A stretch of DNA of 64,000 bases from Charina bottae (taxonomy: Eukaryota > Chordata > Lepidosauria > Squamata > Charinaidae). Below the pieces are notes generated by a model. That model had not been told where the DNA came from. It saw only the letters and a list, made by a program, of their open reading frames with translations, and did not search any database. Positions 31,256 through 44,500 of this stretch are shown here, piece by piece. The DNA lies in contig JALMGJ010000003.1 in the NCBI GenBank assembly GCA_023362775.1, forward strand, positions 54,475,416-54,539,415. Reading direction: 5' to 3'. The first letter of the stretch is position 1. Each line of letters starts with the position of its first letter. Position numbers and translations under genes: made by a program.

Positions 31256-34200
31256 CTAAAAGAAAAGAAAAGAAAGAATAATTTGTTTCAAAGTGAGTGG
31301 GGCAAGAGCATCAAGAAACATAATTTATTTTACAATATTTATAGATGAACCCAATCCTACAGACCCTGGGCAGTATACAAGTAAGAAACAAGTAAAAGCA
31401 AAATAATATTAAAAAATAAAATGGTTGCAGAGCATTTTTATCCTGGGCTAAATGCCCATTGGAAAAGAAGTGGTTTTAAGTGCCTTCTGAAGCATCAAAA
31501 TTTGGTCTACAAATGTATTACCTTGAAGTGAGCCTTTAAAAGAGTGGATATGTTCAAATCATAATCCAGTATCGAAAAGAAACTTGCTGAGTTTCCAGAA
31601 ACATAATAGGCAAATGACACAAAAGTGCATTAGTATTGAAAATGTGGGCTCTAAAGTGATTGTCCCTCCAAGAAAGATACTCATCAAAAAGAATTATTTT
31701 TAAGGAATAAAGAGTGTAGAAAAAGCTGATGACATGGTTTCCCATTAAGCAATTATGGACATAAAATATTTCAGAAATAGGCCTCAAAACGTTGCATATC
31801 ATAAATACAGAATATTAGAGTATTATATATTAGCTATATACTCTTAGTTACAGGCATGGTCAACTTCAAGAGGAGCTAGAATTGATACTCCACTGTATGC
31901 ATTACTGATTATAGCTGTGCATGCTCTGAACATGATTCACATTGATGCAGTATCTCTCTGCTATTCATTACAGGAATCAGACTTTATCAGGCTTCTGTGA
32001 AAGTCTGAAAAATGGTGCCACTGTTTTAAAGAATCCACTCATTAAAGTGAATGTGGCCCTTAAACCAGCAGCAACTTTCAAACCAGCAGCATACAGAAGC
32101 CTGAAAAATTTAGGCTACCCTAATGAACATCGGAGAACTCTGGCACTTGTTCAAGGTCTAAAACACTTCTTCTGAAGCACTTTTAAAGCATGCACAACTT
32201 TATTATTGGTACTATATTATCTATTGGTACTGATCTTATAGTCTGCCTCACTCCTTTCCTCCAGCAGGAAGCCTCCACTGGATCCTATTCATTAAACAAA
32301 TAGAAAATTTATTTTGTTCATTTGCTCATACCAAAGAAGCAAAGAGTATTTCTCCCAGAATTGTTACTTACTTGATCAGTATCAAGTGTAACTCGTAGAC
32401 CCAACTTGGTCATTCCATCTTCCTTCAGCAGCTTCAGGTGAGGGCATAAGGCCAGGCAGAAAGCCTTCGCCACATTTTCAGTCAGCCTGCTATGATCTGC
32501 TGGGTCACTCAGGCCATTATGTTGGTCATCGTTTTCCAGAAAGAAAACCTTAAGATAAAAAGAATTGTTCCATATTCAGCCCCAATAAATGTAACTGTTT
32601 ATAATACTGTATCACAACAGTAGTTTTGCAACTTAAGAACACTGCCAATTTTTTTAAAATTCAGTTAATGGCAAGAAGTGCAGTCTAAGAAAGAAAATTA
32701 AGAGGAGTTGGAGTCTGAATAGTAACCAACTAAGTAAACATGAAGCATCATGCAGTGAAAAGTGGTGACTGTCAAATGTCTTAATGTCAGAAATAAAATC
32801 CTTCTACTTTAATTATTTTGACAGACATTGTGGCATATCAAGATATTCTTCACAATTGTAAATAAAAGCTTGCCTTTAAAAATAACTAAATTTCTGTCCA
32901 AGGCATCTGTTCATACCATTAGTATTATGAAAGAGAAAGGAAATTACATATAAATAATCATGTCTTTAAAAGTGACCCTAATAAAGTTTTATAAAGCTGT
33001 AGCTGTGATACACAAATGTGCTTGCAGCCATTCCAAAACACACACAAATGGTTTCTCATAAATAAATGTTAAAGAATATGTTCACATTCAACCATGGAGT
33101 AACTGGTAGAATATAACACAACTCTTTTGATGCCCCATTTCTGATAACGAAGGGGTTTTTCCATGTTAGTATCTATGTAAAGTTTATTAATTTATTGTTG
33201 CATGTATATATTATCTTTTCTCTTCAAAGCTCAAGACAGCATACAGGGGGGTATACCCTGACAATTATATGAAGCAGGTTAAGCTGAGAGAGTTTAGCCC
33301 ACAATCAGCCAATGAGCTGTGTGGTCAAGTAAGGACTTGAATGTGAGTCTCCCTGGTCAAGTCCAACATCTTAGCTACAACACTGCACTGGCTCTCGTAT
33401 GTATGAGCTACTAACACACTAAAATCAGTAAAGATTCCAGTTTTTACACACACGCAACTGTGATTTCCTCACCTCTGTCCACCTAATGACCTTCCCATTT
33501 GCTTTATATTCTGACCCATGGAATATCTTCACACTTATTATAGACTCCATAGATTTTCCATCAATAGGACTTACAACACTAGAATGTGGAAGGAAGAGAC
33601 AGCTCTGTTAGCAACAGGACTTAATTCTGCTTTAAGTCATGTTTTCATAATGTTTTCATATACTTAAGTCAGAGCTTTCCAAAGTGTGTCGCCACACACA
33701 GCGTGGTGTGTCGCCACACCACCCGGAAGCAGCGGCGCGCGTGCACGGCGGCAGCAGCAGCGGCGCGGGATCAGTACTTCCACGTTTTAGCGGAGGCTGC
33801 CGCCATGCACGCGCGCGCCGCTGCGCACACCCCCGCGCCGCCACCGTGCGTGCGCACACCGCCGCCGGGCTGCCGCCGCTGGTGTGTCGCCAGCGGCGGC
33901 ACTTTGGAAAGCCCTGACTTAAGTATTTATGAATGCTGATCCAATTTAGAAAACAATGTAAAACACAGAGTCTGTTCATCAAGATAAATTAATATAAAAG
34001 AAAAATGAGGCATATTGAAATATGAGCAGTTAAAACATGCTACGTATTTAGAATAGTTTATCTGACACCAGAGGGTTTTTAGGTGATACAACTTTCATCC
34101 AAGCATCCATTTCCGGTCAAGTAAATGTGCTTAAACATGAAGAGCCAAAAATCATCCACAGAACTGTTAAGCGTATGGTTGCACCTCTGCCATATATAAG

Positions 34201-37200
34201 AAGTTCCCTGAGAGTAATACTGAATGATACATGACTGTGGAAGCGTCTTCAGACAACGCTGGCTCTTCGGCTAACAAACGGAGATAAGCACCGGCCCCTA
34301 GAGTCGGACACGACTGCACAAATGTGCGGGGGGAACCTTTACCTTTACCCAACACTGAATTATACCATTAAGTAGCTTGTTTCATGTAAGAGAAACTTAA
34401 ACAACTGTTCTAATTTAAGCTTGGTCTATTCTAGTTTACTACATAAAAAACAAAATACATGTACAGTACTATAAATTAGTAAATGAAGTTACCAGCTTTG
34501 AATGTAGACTTTAAACATATACAGTATATGGAACATTATGTAGGACACATTATCTAACTTAATTTGAATATTTCAATGAGCATGCACTGTCAGGAAACAC
34601 AATAACTCTGGCTGGGCATAAAGCAGGGTAGTAATTCGGTCATTCCTACTTTCTCTTCCCACTATAGTGTTTGTTCAGAATATTGTGCAACTAGGAGGCC
34701 TTTGCTCCCCTAATAAGTTAGAGACAGAAACCATAATTTGTTCCTGGCTTTTTAAGAGAGAGAAAATGCAATCCTGTTTTGTGGAACCAAGCAGCAGTAA
34801 CTGAGATTGTTAATGGTAAGTCAGAATTCTAGCTTATTGTAATTTGTAAATGCAATAATTGGTCCAGTTTACACATAATACTAAGCCACAATTTGCTATT
34901 ATATAGAAAAGGAAGGAGGTTTTCATGCATTAACATTTATGACAAACACTACAGAATGAACAACCAGAATTTCGTTTTAGCAGATCCCTGGCTTCTCACT
35001 ATGAACGACAGTGTTTAAAATAAAATGGTTTGTTAAACTATAAAAAGTTCCACTGCTTAAAGTTGGTTTGGTTTAGCAATTCAATTATTTAGAATTTATT
35101 TTAAACTACAATTCCTGTTTCATATGAAATAACGGTCTGCTAAAATGAAGCCAATCTGCAATTTATTCCTCCTTTTGGCTGTGCAGGAAATAGAATGGAA
35201 ACAGTGCTTCACCAGAGCATTATGTGCAGGCAGATTCCTGTTGGTTCACATGATAACTATAACTCAGCATTACATGTGAAACAATTCAGTAAAACCAAAT
35301 AAAACTAAAAGATGTCGAGTTACCCTTTGTTGAAGTTTTCGTCATCATCCACCCACTGAATGTGCACATGTTCTTGAGGTTCTTCAGCATCCATTTTTCC
35401 ACAAGAAATTGTAAAGTCTTTCATCTCCCTCAGAGCCTGCCTCAGGGAGTCCATATTTTCAGCTGTTATCTGTACCATCACACCATCTACATATGAAAAA
35501 ATTCAAGCACTTAGAAAAACCCACACATAATATAGTTATTGTTGGACTGATGTGTAAAGTATGAAAAAGGACAACCTCCTTGGCAAGAGCCTAGGATCCT
35601 GACCACTGAATTTCACATTTGTCACATATTATTATACAGATAAGATTGCCACAATTGGTTCTATGTATGCCACTAAAGAAATCCAAAGCAGCACCACTTA
35701 AGAATGGGACAACATACTCTAGCTATTCATTCACATGTAATTTTCTGTATATACTGAAAGGTGAGCATACATGTTGCATGTGTATATATGTGCATATCCT
35801 CTACAAAGGCTTCTCCTGTGTTGGCCTGCCTTCTATGGAATACATTGCCTCCAGCTATCCAGACTGTTCCCTCCCTGTTGGCTTCTGAACAGTTGTGGAG
35901 ACCTGGCTCTTCAAGATAATGTTTGGGGACAATGTGAATTAATCTAGCCCCCCTGGATGGCACTGTCAGTGGACTAATGTTTATTTTTTTAACCCTTGAT
36001 AGTGCTGAGGTAAGCCTTAGCTTTTAAGAGCCGGGTGTCACAGAAGCGATAATAAATAATTGAGGTGCTTAAACTGAATCAGGACTCACCACCAGGTATT
36101 TGCAAGCAATTGTGGAGGGGAGGGAATCACCCTTTTTAAAAATCCTGATCAGGTTTCACAGGTACAGCAGAAATGCTGCCTAAACTAACTTGAGGTTTTG
36201 CTCCTTGCTTTGTCTGCCCAAGCCTGCAATGGGCAATTGTGATTCTGGAAATCTGAAAACCCTGTGATATATAAATTAAATTATTAAAGTTATATATTCG
36301 GAATTTCTGCAAACTAATCTTCCCCAATCTGGGACTCATGGTTTAACGCAGAAGACTGCTATAAACCATGTTTCAGTGAAGTTCCTGAGTAAGTTACTCC
36401 CTAAAATATGGACCACATTGCCCCTATACCCCTCTAAATGGGGTAATGCAAGATTAATCTAATCTGATATATAGTGCTCCTAGCAAACACATGACAAATT
36501 AATATTGTTTGTATTTTTTTTCTTTAAGAAAATACCCTTAATTTGTGACAACTTCCAAAGTCTTGGGAAGGAACAGAGAAAGCAGGAGTACAGGAATTTC
36601 CTGCTAACGTAAGAGCAGTTCTTACCCCTTTTAAACCCTTTTTTATTTATTTAAACTTGTCCGTTGGGGCTTGCTACATTCAAAACTTCTAAGGGAACAT
36701 ACTACTTAATTTAAAAATAGAACTCAGTATTTGGTAAACAAAATAAATTCTAATTATCACCATTCTTCCATTCATATAGCCACAACGAAACTAGCAGAAG
36801 GCAGACTTAAGTCAATAAATGTATTGTAGCCATTTCTTTTGGATCTGCTGTGGCAAATACCTACAATAGCCTCAACCTATCAAATTTAACTCACATAGTC
36901 CATCTTCAATTTAGTTCTATATCTATCATATCTATCCATCCATCCACAGACACACATATACATACACACTAACATATATACAAGAAAATTCTTTATTAGA
37001 ATCATGATGGATGTCAAGAAGTCAGTCAGAAATTATATGTAAAATAGTAAAACCCATTTTACTATAAAATATACTGGTTATTTAATGCAAAAACTCCAAA
37101 ATGGTCACTAAAATGATAAAAGAGAACTCGTAACACAGCCACTTACAGACACTAAATCATAATAAATATAAAATTAAATGTATTAATTAAAAATATGATT

Positions 37201-40200
37201 CTTCAAAAAGGCAGTGCCACAAAAATACTAAAATGTTATGGAAGACAACAGGATGGAAAAACAGTTTAAAAATGGAGAGACTTTCAAAAAACAATCATTA
37301 TTGTCAACATCAGTAGAAATAACACAATTTCCTTTGGAGGTTATTCATAGGAAAAATTATATAGCCTTTTACATGATATCAGACAGATAAATATTTTTCA
37401 TCTCACTGCTGACAAGGTTGCAATGACAGAAGGCCTTGAATTTGTATATTGTGGCATTGTCTAAAAATCAAGAATTTTTGCAAAAACACTTAACATTAAA
37501 TTGGATATATTAATATCCATTATTACCTGAATCTACTCTTAGCCTTATTATTCATCGTTAAAGAAATGGCAGACTTGGTAAAGTAAGAAATAGTGCAGAA
37601 TTAAAAAATACATTTAATCCCTCATTCAGCAACTGCTTTTCTAAAATCAGAGTCTTATTCTACAAAAGAGTCCTCAGTGCCCATCCACGTCTGTCTTTGT
37701 GAACAAGAAATCATATCCATGCCTCTAATATAGCATTCACTTTGGCAAGAATTGCTATTTGAAAGCTGAACTGGACTGGACTCTAGAAAAACATCACTCT
37801 ATAGGGGGGATTAAGGAAACAGTGCATAATCTGTAAAAGAAACTCAACCTTTATCATTGTGCAACTGTTCATTGTTATTGGCTTGCTGTTTTTATGAAGC
37901 CTGTTTTGTGAAGCAGTTTGTTTATACTTTCATGAATAAGCAAACAGATAAAGGACTGAAGTCTTACCTTCTACAATACTGGACTTTGCAAGATAGCCTG
38001 AAGAAGATTTTAAAGCTCCACTAAATACAAAGAAGCTGGCTCCAGTCACTGCAACAATGAGACACATTAAAAAAAAATACTTGTCTGCAAGAGCTCATTT
38101 CCATTTAATTCATTAACAGAACAGCAAATAATCCAAACAAAAACCAAATTATGCAACTACCAATATCTAATGTTTAAATAAAGGTTTTTTGAGTAATATA
38201 TTTTTAGGCCAACTGAAAAGTTCTGGCAAGTTTGAGAGTTAAAAGAAGACTTGATCATTAACCCATTTTATGATCTATTATGTAAGACGCACATTTATTG
38301 TTGTGTTTTCCACTTCATGCCCAGAGTTTTTAGTAGTGCTGAGAAACTTACTAGTTTGGGTCATGAACCCACCTGCATCATATTGCTCAGAGAAAGACTA
38401 CCAAAAAATAATAAATAAATTTAAATATGCCAAGATTCCTTTAGAGGAAGAAAGCACAAGTCTTATTCTGATAATTTTAAAAAAATGTTCCTTAATGATG
38501 CTTTAATTTTAAGGGAATAGGAAAGAAATAGAATCAGTGCAATACCAACATCCAACAAACTGGAGGCCCGGTGCCAAAATTCCAGCATCAAAAAATAATT
38601 AACAACCAGTCTGATGGCTAGTTTACCAAAAATCAATACCTGCAAATTCTGCCTTTGTATAATCATACACTTAGAACACTTATGAGCTCACTAATATTCC
38701 TAAGGAATATGCAGTGGAGGTGAAGAATAGATTTAAGGGACTAGATTTAGTAGATAGGGTCCCAGAAGAACTATGGACAGAAGTTCGCAACATTGTTCAG
38801 GAGGCGGCAACAAAAAACGTCCCAAAGAAAAAGAAAACCAAGAAGGCAAGATGGCTGTCTGCTGAAACACTGGAAGTAGCCCAAGAAAGAAGGAAAGCAA
38901 AAGGCAATAGTGATAGGGGGAGATATGCCCAATTAAATGCAAAATTCCAGAGGTTAGCCAGAAGAGATAAGGAATTATTTTTAAACAAGCAATGTGCGGA
39001 AGTGGAAGAAGACAATAGGATAGGAAGGACAAGAGACCTCTTCCAGAAAATTAGAAACATCGGAGGTAAATTCCAGGCAAAAATGGGTATGATCAAAAAC
39101 AAAGATGGTAAGGACCTAACAGAAGCAGAAGAGATCAAGAAAAGGTGGCAAGAATATACGGAAGATCTGTATAGGAAGGATAATAATATTGGAGATAGCT
39201 TTGATGGTGTGGTCAGTGAGTTAGAGCCAGTCATCCTGAAGAGTGAGGTTGAATGGGCCTTAAGAAGCATTGCTAATAACAAGGCAGCAGGAGACGACTG
39301 TATCCCAGCTGAACTGTTTAAAATCTTGCAAGATGATGCTGTCAAGGTGATGCATGCCATATGCCAGCAAATTTGGAAAACACAAGAATGGCCATCAGAT
39401 TGGAAAAAATCAACTTATATCCCCATACCAAAAAAGGGAAGCACTAAAGAATGTTCAAACTATCGAACAGTGGCACTTATTTCACATGCCAGTAAGGTAA
39501 TGCTCAAGATCTTGCAAGGTAGACTCCAGCAATTCATGGAGCGAGAATTGCCAGATGTACAAGCTGGGTTTAGAAAAGGCAGAGGAACTAGAGACCAAAT
39601 TGCCAATATCCGCTGGATAATGGAGAAAGCCAGGGAATTTCAGAAAAACATCTATTTCTGTTTTATTGACTATTCTAAAGCCTTTGACTGTGTGGATCAT
39701 AACAAATTGTGGCAAGTTCTTGGTGGTATGGGGATACCACGTCATCTTGTCTGCCTCCTGAGGAATCTGTATAACGACCAAGTAGCAACAGTAAGAACAG
39801 AGCACGGAACAACGGACTGGTTTAAGATTGGGAAAGGAGTACGGCAGGGTTGTATACTCTCACCCTACCTATTCAACCTGTACGCAGAACACATCATGCG
39901 ACATGCTGGGCTTGATGAATCCAAGGCTGGAGTTAAAATCGCTGGAAGAAACATTAACAATCTCAGATATGCAGATGATACCACTTTGATGGCTGAAAGC
40001 GAGGAGGAGTTGAGGAGCCTTATGACGAAGGTGAAAGAAGAAAGTGCAAAAGCTGGGCTGCAGTTAAACCTCAAAAAAACCAAGATTATGGCAACGAGCT
40101 TGATTGATGACTGGCAAATAGAGGGAGAAAAAGTGGAGGCAGTGACAGACTTTGTATTTCTAGGCGCAAAGATTACTGCAGACGCTGACTGCAGCCAGGA

Positions 40201-41475
40201 AATCAGAAGACGTCTACTTCTTGGGAGGAGAGCAATGGCAAATCTTGATAAAATAGTTAAGAGCAGAGACATCACACTGAAAACAAAGGTCCGCATAATT
40301 AAAGCAATGGTATTCCCTGTAGTAACCTATGGCTGCGAGAGCTGGACCATAAGGAAGGCTGAGCAAAGGAAGATAGATGCTTTTGAACTGTGGTGTTGGA
40401 GGAAAATTCTGAGAGTGCCTTGGACTGCAAGAAGATCAAACCAGTCCATACTCCAGGAAATCAAGCCAGACTGCTCACTTGAGGGAATGATATTAAAGGC
40501 AAAACTGAAGTACTTTGGCCACATAATGAGAAGACAGGATACCCTGGAGAAGAAGCTGATGCTAGGAAAAGTGGAAGGCAAAAGGAAGAGGGGCCGACCA
40601 AGGGCAAGATGGATGGATGATATTCTGGAGGTGACGGACTCAACCATTGGGGAGCTGGGGATGGTGACGGCCGACAGAAAGCTCTGGCGTGGACTGGTCC
40701 ATGAAGTCACGAAGAGTCGGAAACGACTGAACGAATAAACAACAAAACAACACACTTAGAAAATTAAAGGCTCAATAGCAGCTTTAAAAACTAAAGGAAA
40801 TCATTCAAGAAATCAGCATTTATATAGAAAACACTGTCGACAACTCTCACCCTTCCTTGGTTGATTATGAATACTGATGGCCTGAGTCTGATAGTTGCCA
40901 TCATCATTCTGCACACAAACCAGATGGGAGTCTGCTCTCTCATTGAAGCATGCACCACCTGCTAAGACATGCTCATTGGATTTGTTCATGGCTTTCATCA
41001 TCTGCAACAAACCCCCCCAAAATAGAGCATTGGCCATTAATGCGTAATATGGGCTATGACTTAAACACAAACATTTTGATACACGTGAAAATGTCTCCCT
41101 GGTATTATTCCTAGAGGAAAGTCTATATACAGTGTTGAATTATTATAAATCCTTTAGAACTTTCCATAATCCTGATATATAGTGATCTACAATTTGATCA
41201 GAGCTTCATCTATCCTATTGATAGATAAAGAGTTTCTGGTTAAACAAACAACACCCAAAGCAGTATCCTGTATTTTCTCTTTGATGAATATCCTGAGCTA
41301 CATTCATTCTCTTTGTTGGATAAAGTATGTAAAATATAAGATAAATATCCTCTTAAAGAGGGTAAACTCAGTTAAATGTTCCAATCTATGAGATCACTAT
41401 TAGGTGTGATAGTCCGATTGAGGGGTACCACAATTAGAGTTTATTCTTCATGACACAGGTTTGTGGGTCATACCT

Positions 41476-41510
<35 letters not shown>

Positions 41511-44500
41511 TAAAATAATGACAGAAAAAGAAAAAAAACCCACAAAAATACATAGCAGGAAGTGAATCATACCTTGATTGAAAGAGATCTCTGCAGACTT
41601 CAGAAAAGTGTCATCAGTGCTCACAAGGTTGAAATGGCAGTAGTATCACTGCCAGAGTCTTTGCCCTCTCTCAATCCATAGTCAGGCAACAAAACACTGC
41701 TTTCTAACAATAGAACATCATCGCAACCATGATGCATGGTGATGAAAATAGAATGGCTAGTAATCAAGGGAAACAATGGATTCTAGATTGTATCAGCAAC
41801 TATGACGGAATCCATCCATAAGCTGAAGTTGAAATACATGTGAGTCATATAGCAAGACAACAATCTTAAATGCATGAGTAAATTTACAATAAAATGTCCC
41901 AGGCACATGAAATTTCACATTTTGGAATGGCTGACCTTAACCCGTTTGAAATGTTTCAGCATGACCTGAAGTGAATAATTCATGCAATATAACCCCCAAA
42001 TATCAATGTAAAGAATAATACTGTAGGCCTAAAACCTCCAAGCTGATGTGCAAGATTGATCAACAGGTACAGAAAATGTTTGGCTGAAATCATTGTGCCA
42101 AAAAAGGTGTCACTAGTTACTATTTCTAAAGCTCCACATACTTTTTTCCCACAAAGAGAGTGAATGGTGGCTCAGTGTGTTCAATAAAGACATGGCAGTA
42201 GGTATTTTGGGTGTTGTTTGTTTAAACAGAACTTAAATATTCAGATCACATTAAAGGTCACAGTACCATGGGATTACAGACAAGATTACAGTAAACAGTT
42301 CACAAACTTTTAACTCATCACTGTAAAGCCTTAGCAAAATCATTTCAAAGCTATTGCTAAGTTATTTTTATATTTTTCCTCCCAACAATCTTTAAAACAC
42401 AATCTTTAAAGAGTCATTTCTCCATCATAAATTATTTGGTAGCATATTTAACAGGGAAATTAATTCAAAAAGGATTTACATACAAGGTATAGTAAAACAA
42501 GTCATTTATTTTTTTAAATGGAAGCCTAGACAATAATAAGATCAATCAGAATTTCATTTAATAAAATCATCTTTGTACTGGATTTCAAAACTGACTGTAT
42601 TGTATTTATTCATGCCACATACCTCATTGTATCTGTTACTGGGAATTTTTATGCTAGTTTTTCTCACTTCCATATCAACCACTAAGCCTTGGACAACTGG
42701 TAATGTATACTGGTAATTCCTGAAGTCCTGTCACACATAGAATAACTGAAATCATGATAGTTACTGACCATAGTTAAACTTTAACATTTCATTATGTATT
42801 ATGAATTGATACAGAAATATTTTAATAACATGCTTTATTTAATTCTGTTGCAATACAGGTAGTCCTTGACTTATGACCATTCATTTAGCGACCGTTCAAA
42901 GTTACAACAGTGCTGGGAAAAGTGACGACCAATCCTCGCACTTACAACCATCACAGCGTCTCTGTGGTCACGTGATCACAATCCAGGTGCTTGGCAACTG
43001 GATGTATTTACGATAGTTGCAGCATCCCGGAGTCACATGATCACCATTTGCAACCTTCCCAGCCGGCTTCCAACAAGCAAATTCAATGGGGAAGCCAGAT
43101 TCACTTAACAACCGCATCAAAAAAGGTCGCAAAATTGGGTGTGGTCATGTGATGCCTCACTTAACGACCACACCGCTTAACGAGTTTTCTGGTCCCGATT
43201 GTGGTCATAAGTCGAGGACTACCTGTAACTACTATCCTCTTATTGTTCTCTAAAGAATATCAAAGAATACAACTGATTTCAGAGGCAAGATGAAAAATCA
43301 AAGAGGGATCTATAAATGATGACAAGTAGGTTTCCAGTGAGATAGTTTCTTAAATGGCAACTATACAATAGAATTATCACCTGATGAGTGAAAAGAAGAT
43401 CCCTATGGTTAAGCAGTAAGTACCCATGTGACTATCTACTTCTTCCTACCGCAACTCTGCTTCCTGAAGACTGAGAAAGTACTATTCATTTAGCATAAAT
43501 GCATATACATTTAGCACAAATCCTTTAAATGAAAAAAATGACAGACCCAAAGTATTATTTTGGTTCCAGAAAGCAACAGTCTTATTTAGGCAACATAAAT
43601 CCACTAGGCAGCAACCTAGATCTTCTCACTTTAAATATATAATGGAAAACTTCTTTATTTATTTACAAGTATGGGTTAATATAGGGGCGTAGTGGCTCAG
43701 CTGGTAAGATGCCAGGCTTGTCGATTGGAACATCACAAGTTCGGAGGTTCGAATCCCTAGCCCTGCGTGCAGAGTGAGCTCCTGCACTAGCTCCAGCTCT
43801 TGCCAACCTAGCAATTCGAAAGCATGCAAATGCAAGTAGATTAATAGGTACCACTTCGGTGGGTAGGTTACAGCGTTCCGTGTGCATCATGCGGCCACAT
43901 GACCGTGGAAGCGTCTTCGGACAACGCTGGCTCTTCGGCTAACAAACGGAGATGAGCACCGGCCCCTAGAGTCGGACTGCACAAATGTGCGGGGGGAACC
44001 TTTACCTTTATGGGTTAATATGAGTGTATTTAATATGAGCAGTATGTCTACAGCTACTATGAAGATACAATTCAAATCTTATGATATGTATTAAGTCACA
44101 TCTTTAGTATTCATACAAATAAAACAAAAAGCTAGTATTTCAATGCTGGATGAAATATACAGTAGGTATTATAACCTTCTCAACATAATTTTGTATGTAA
44201 ATGAGAAAACCAAAACACAGTTTCTTTATTCAAATATGACAGAGCAAAAGAAAAAAACCCTTGTAATTATTACTTACTGCAAGGAGATTCATAATTGTGT
44301 GACCAGTCTCACCAAACAATGGCTTACGAAATCTGACACTGAAAAGTGGACACGGATACACTACAAAGAAACCCCAAACAAATTCAGATTTATCTTCTGA
44401 GAAGTTTAAACACCCATGTAAATGATGGTTAGAAAAGTAAATACAGAAAATTAACAGGAGTATTAAAATAATAGCTATTATCTATTAATGTTGTATTGTC

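Noticed and set aside
31942..32175. 77-codon ORF in a ZFYVE9 intron
   Set aside because: No motif, no splice support, and the repeat-like AAACCAGCAGCA pattern explains its openness.
41474..41512. CRISPR-like or other spaced repeat arrays
   Set aside because: All short regular repeats seen are simple microsatellites without spacers, in a vertebrate genome.
43685..43760. tRNA gene
   Set aside because: A and B boxes are present but the sequence continues into a SINE body with a 13-bp target duplication; no acceptor stem closes.
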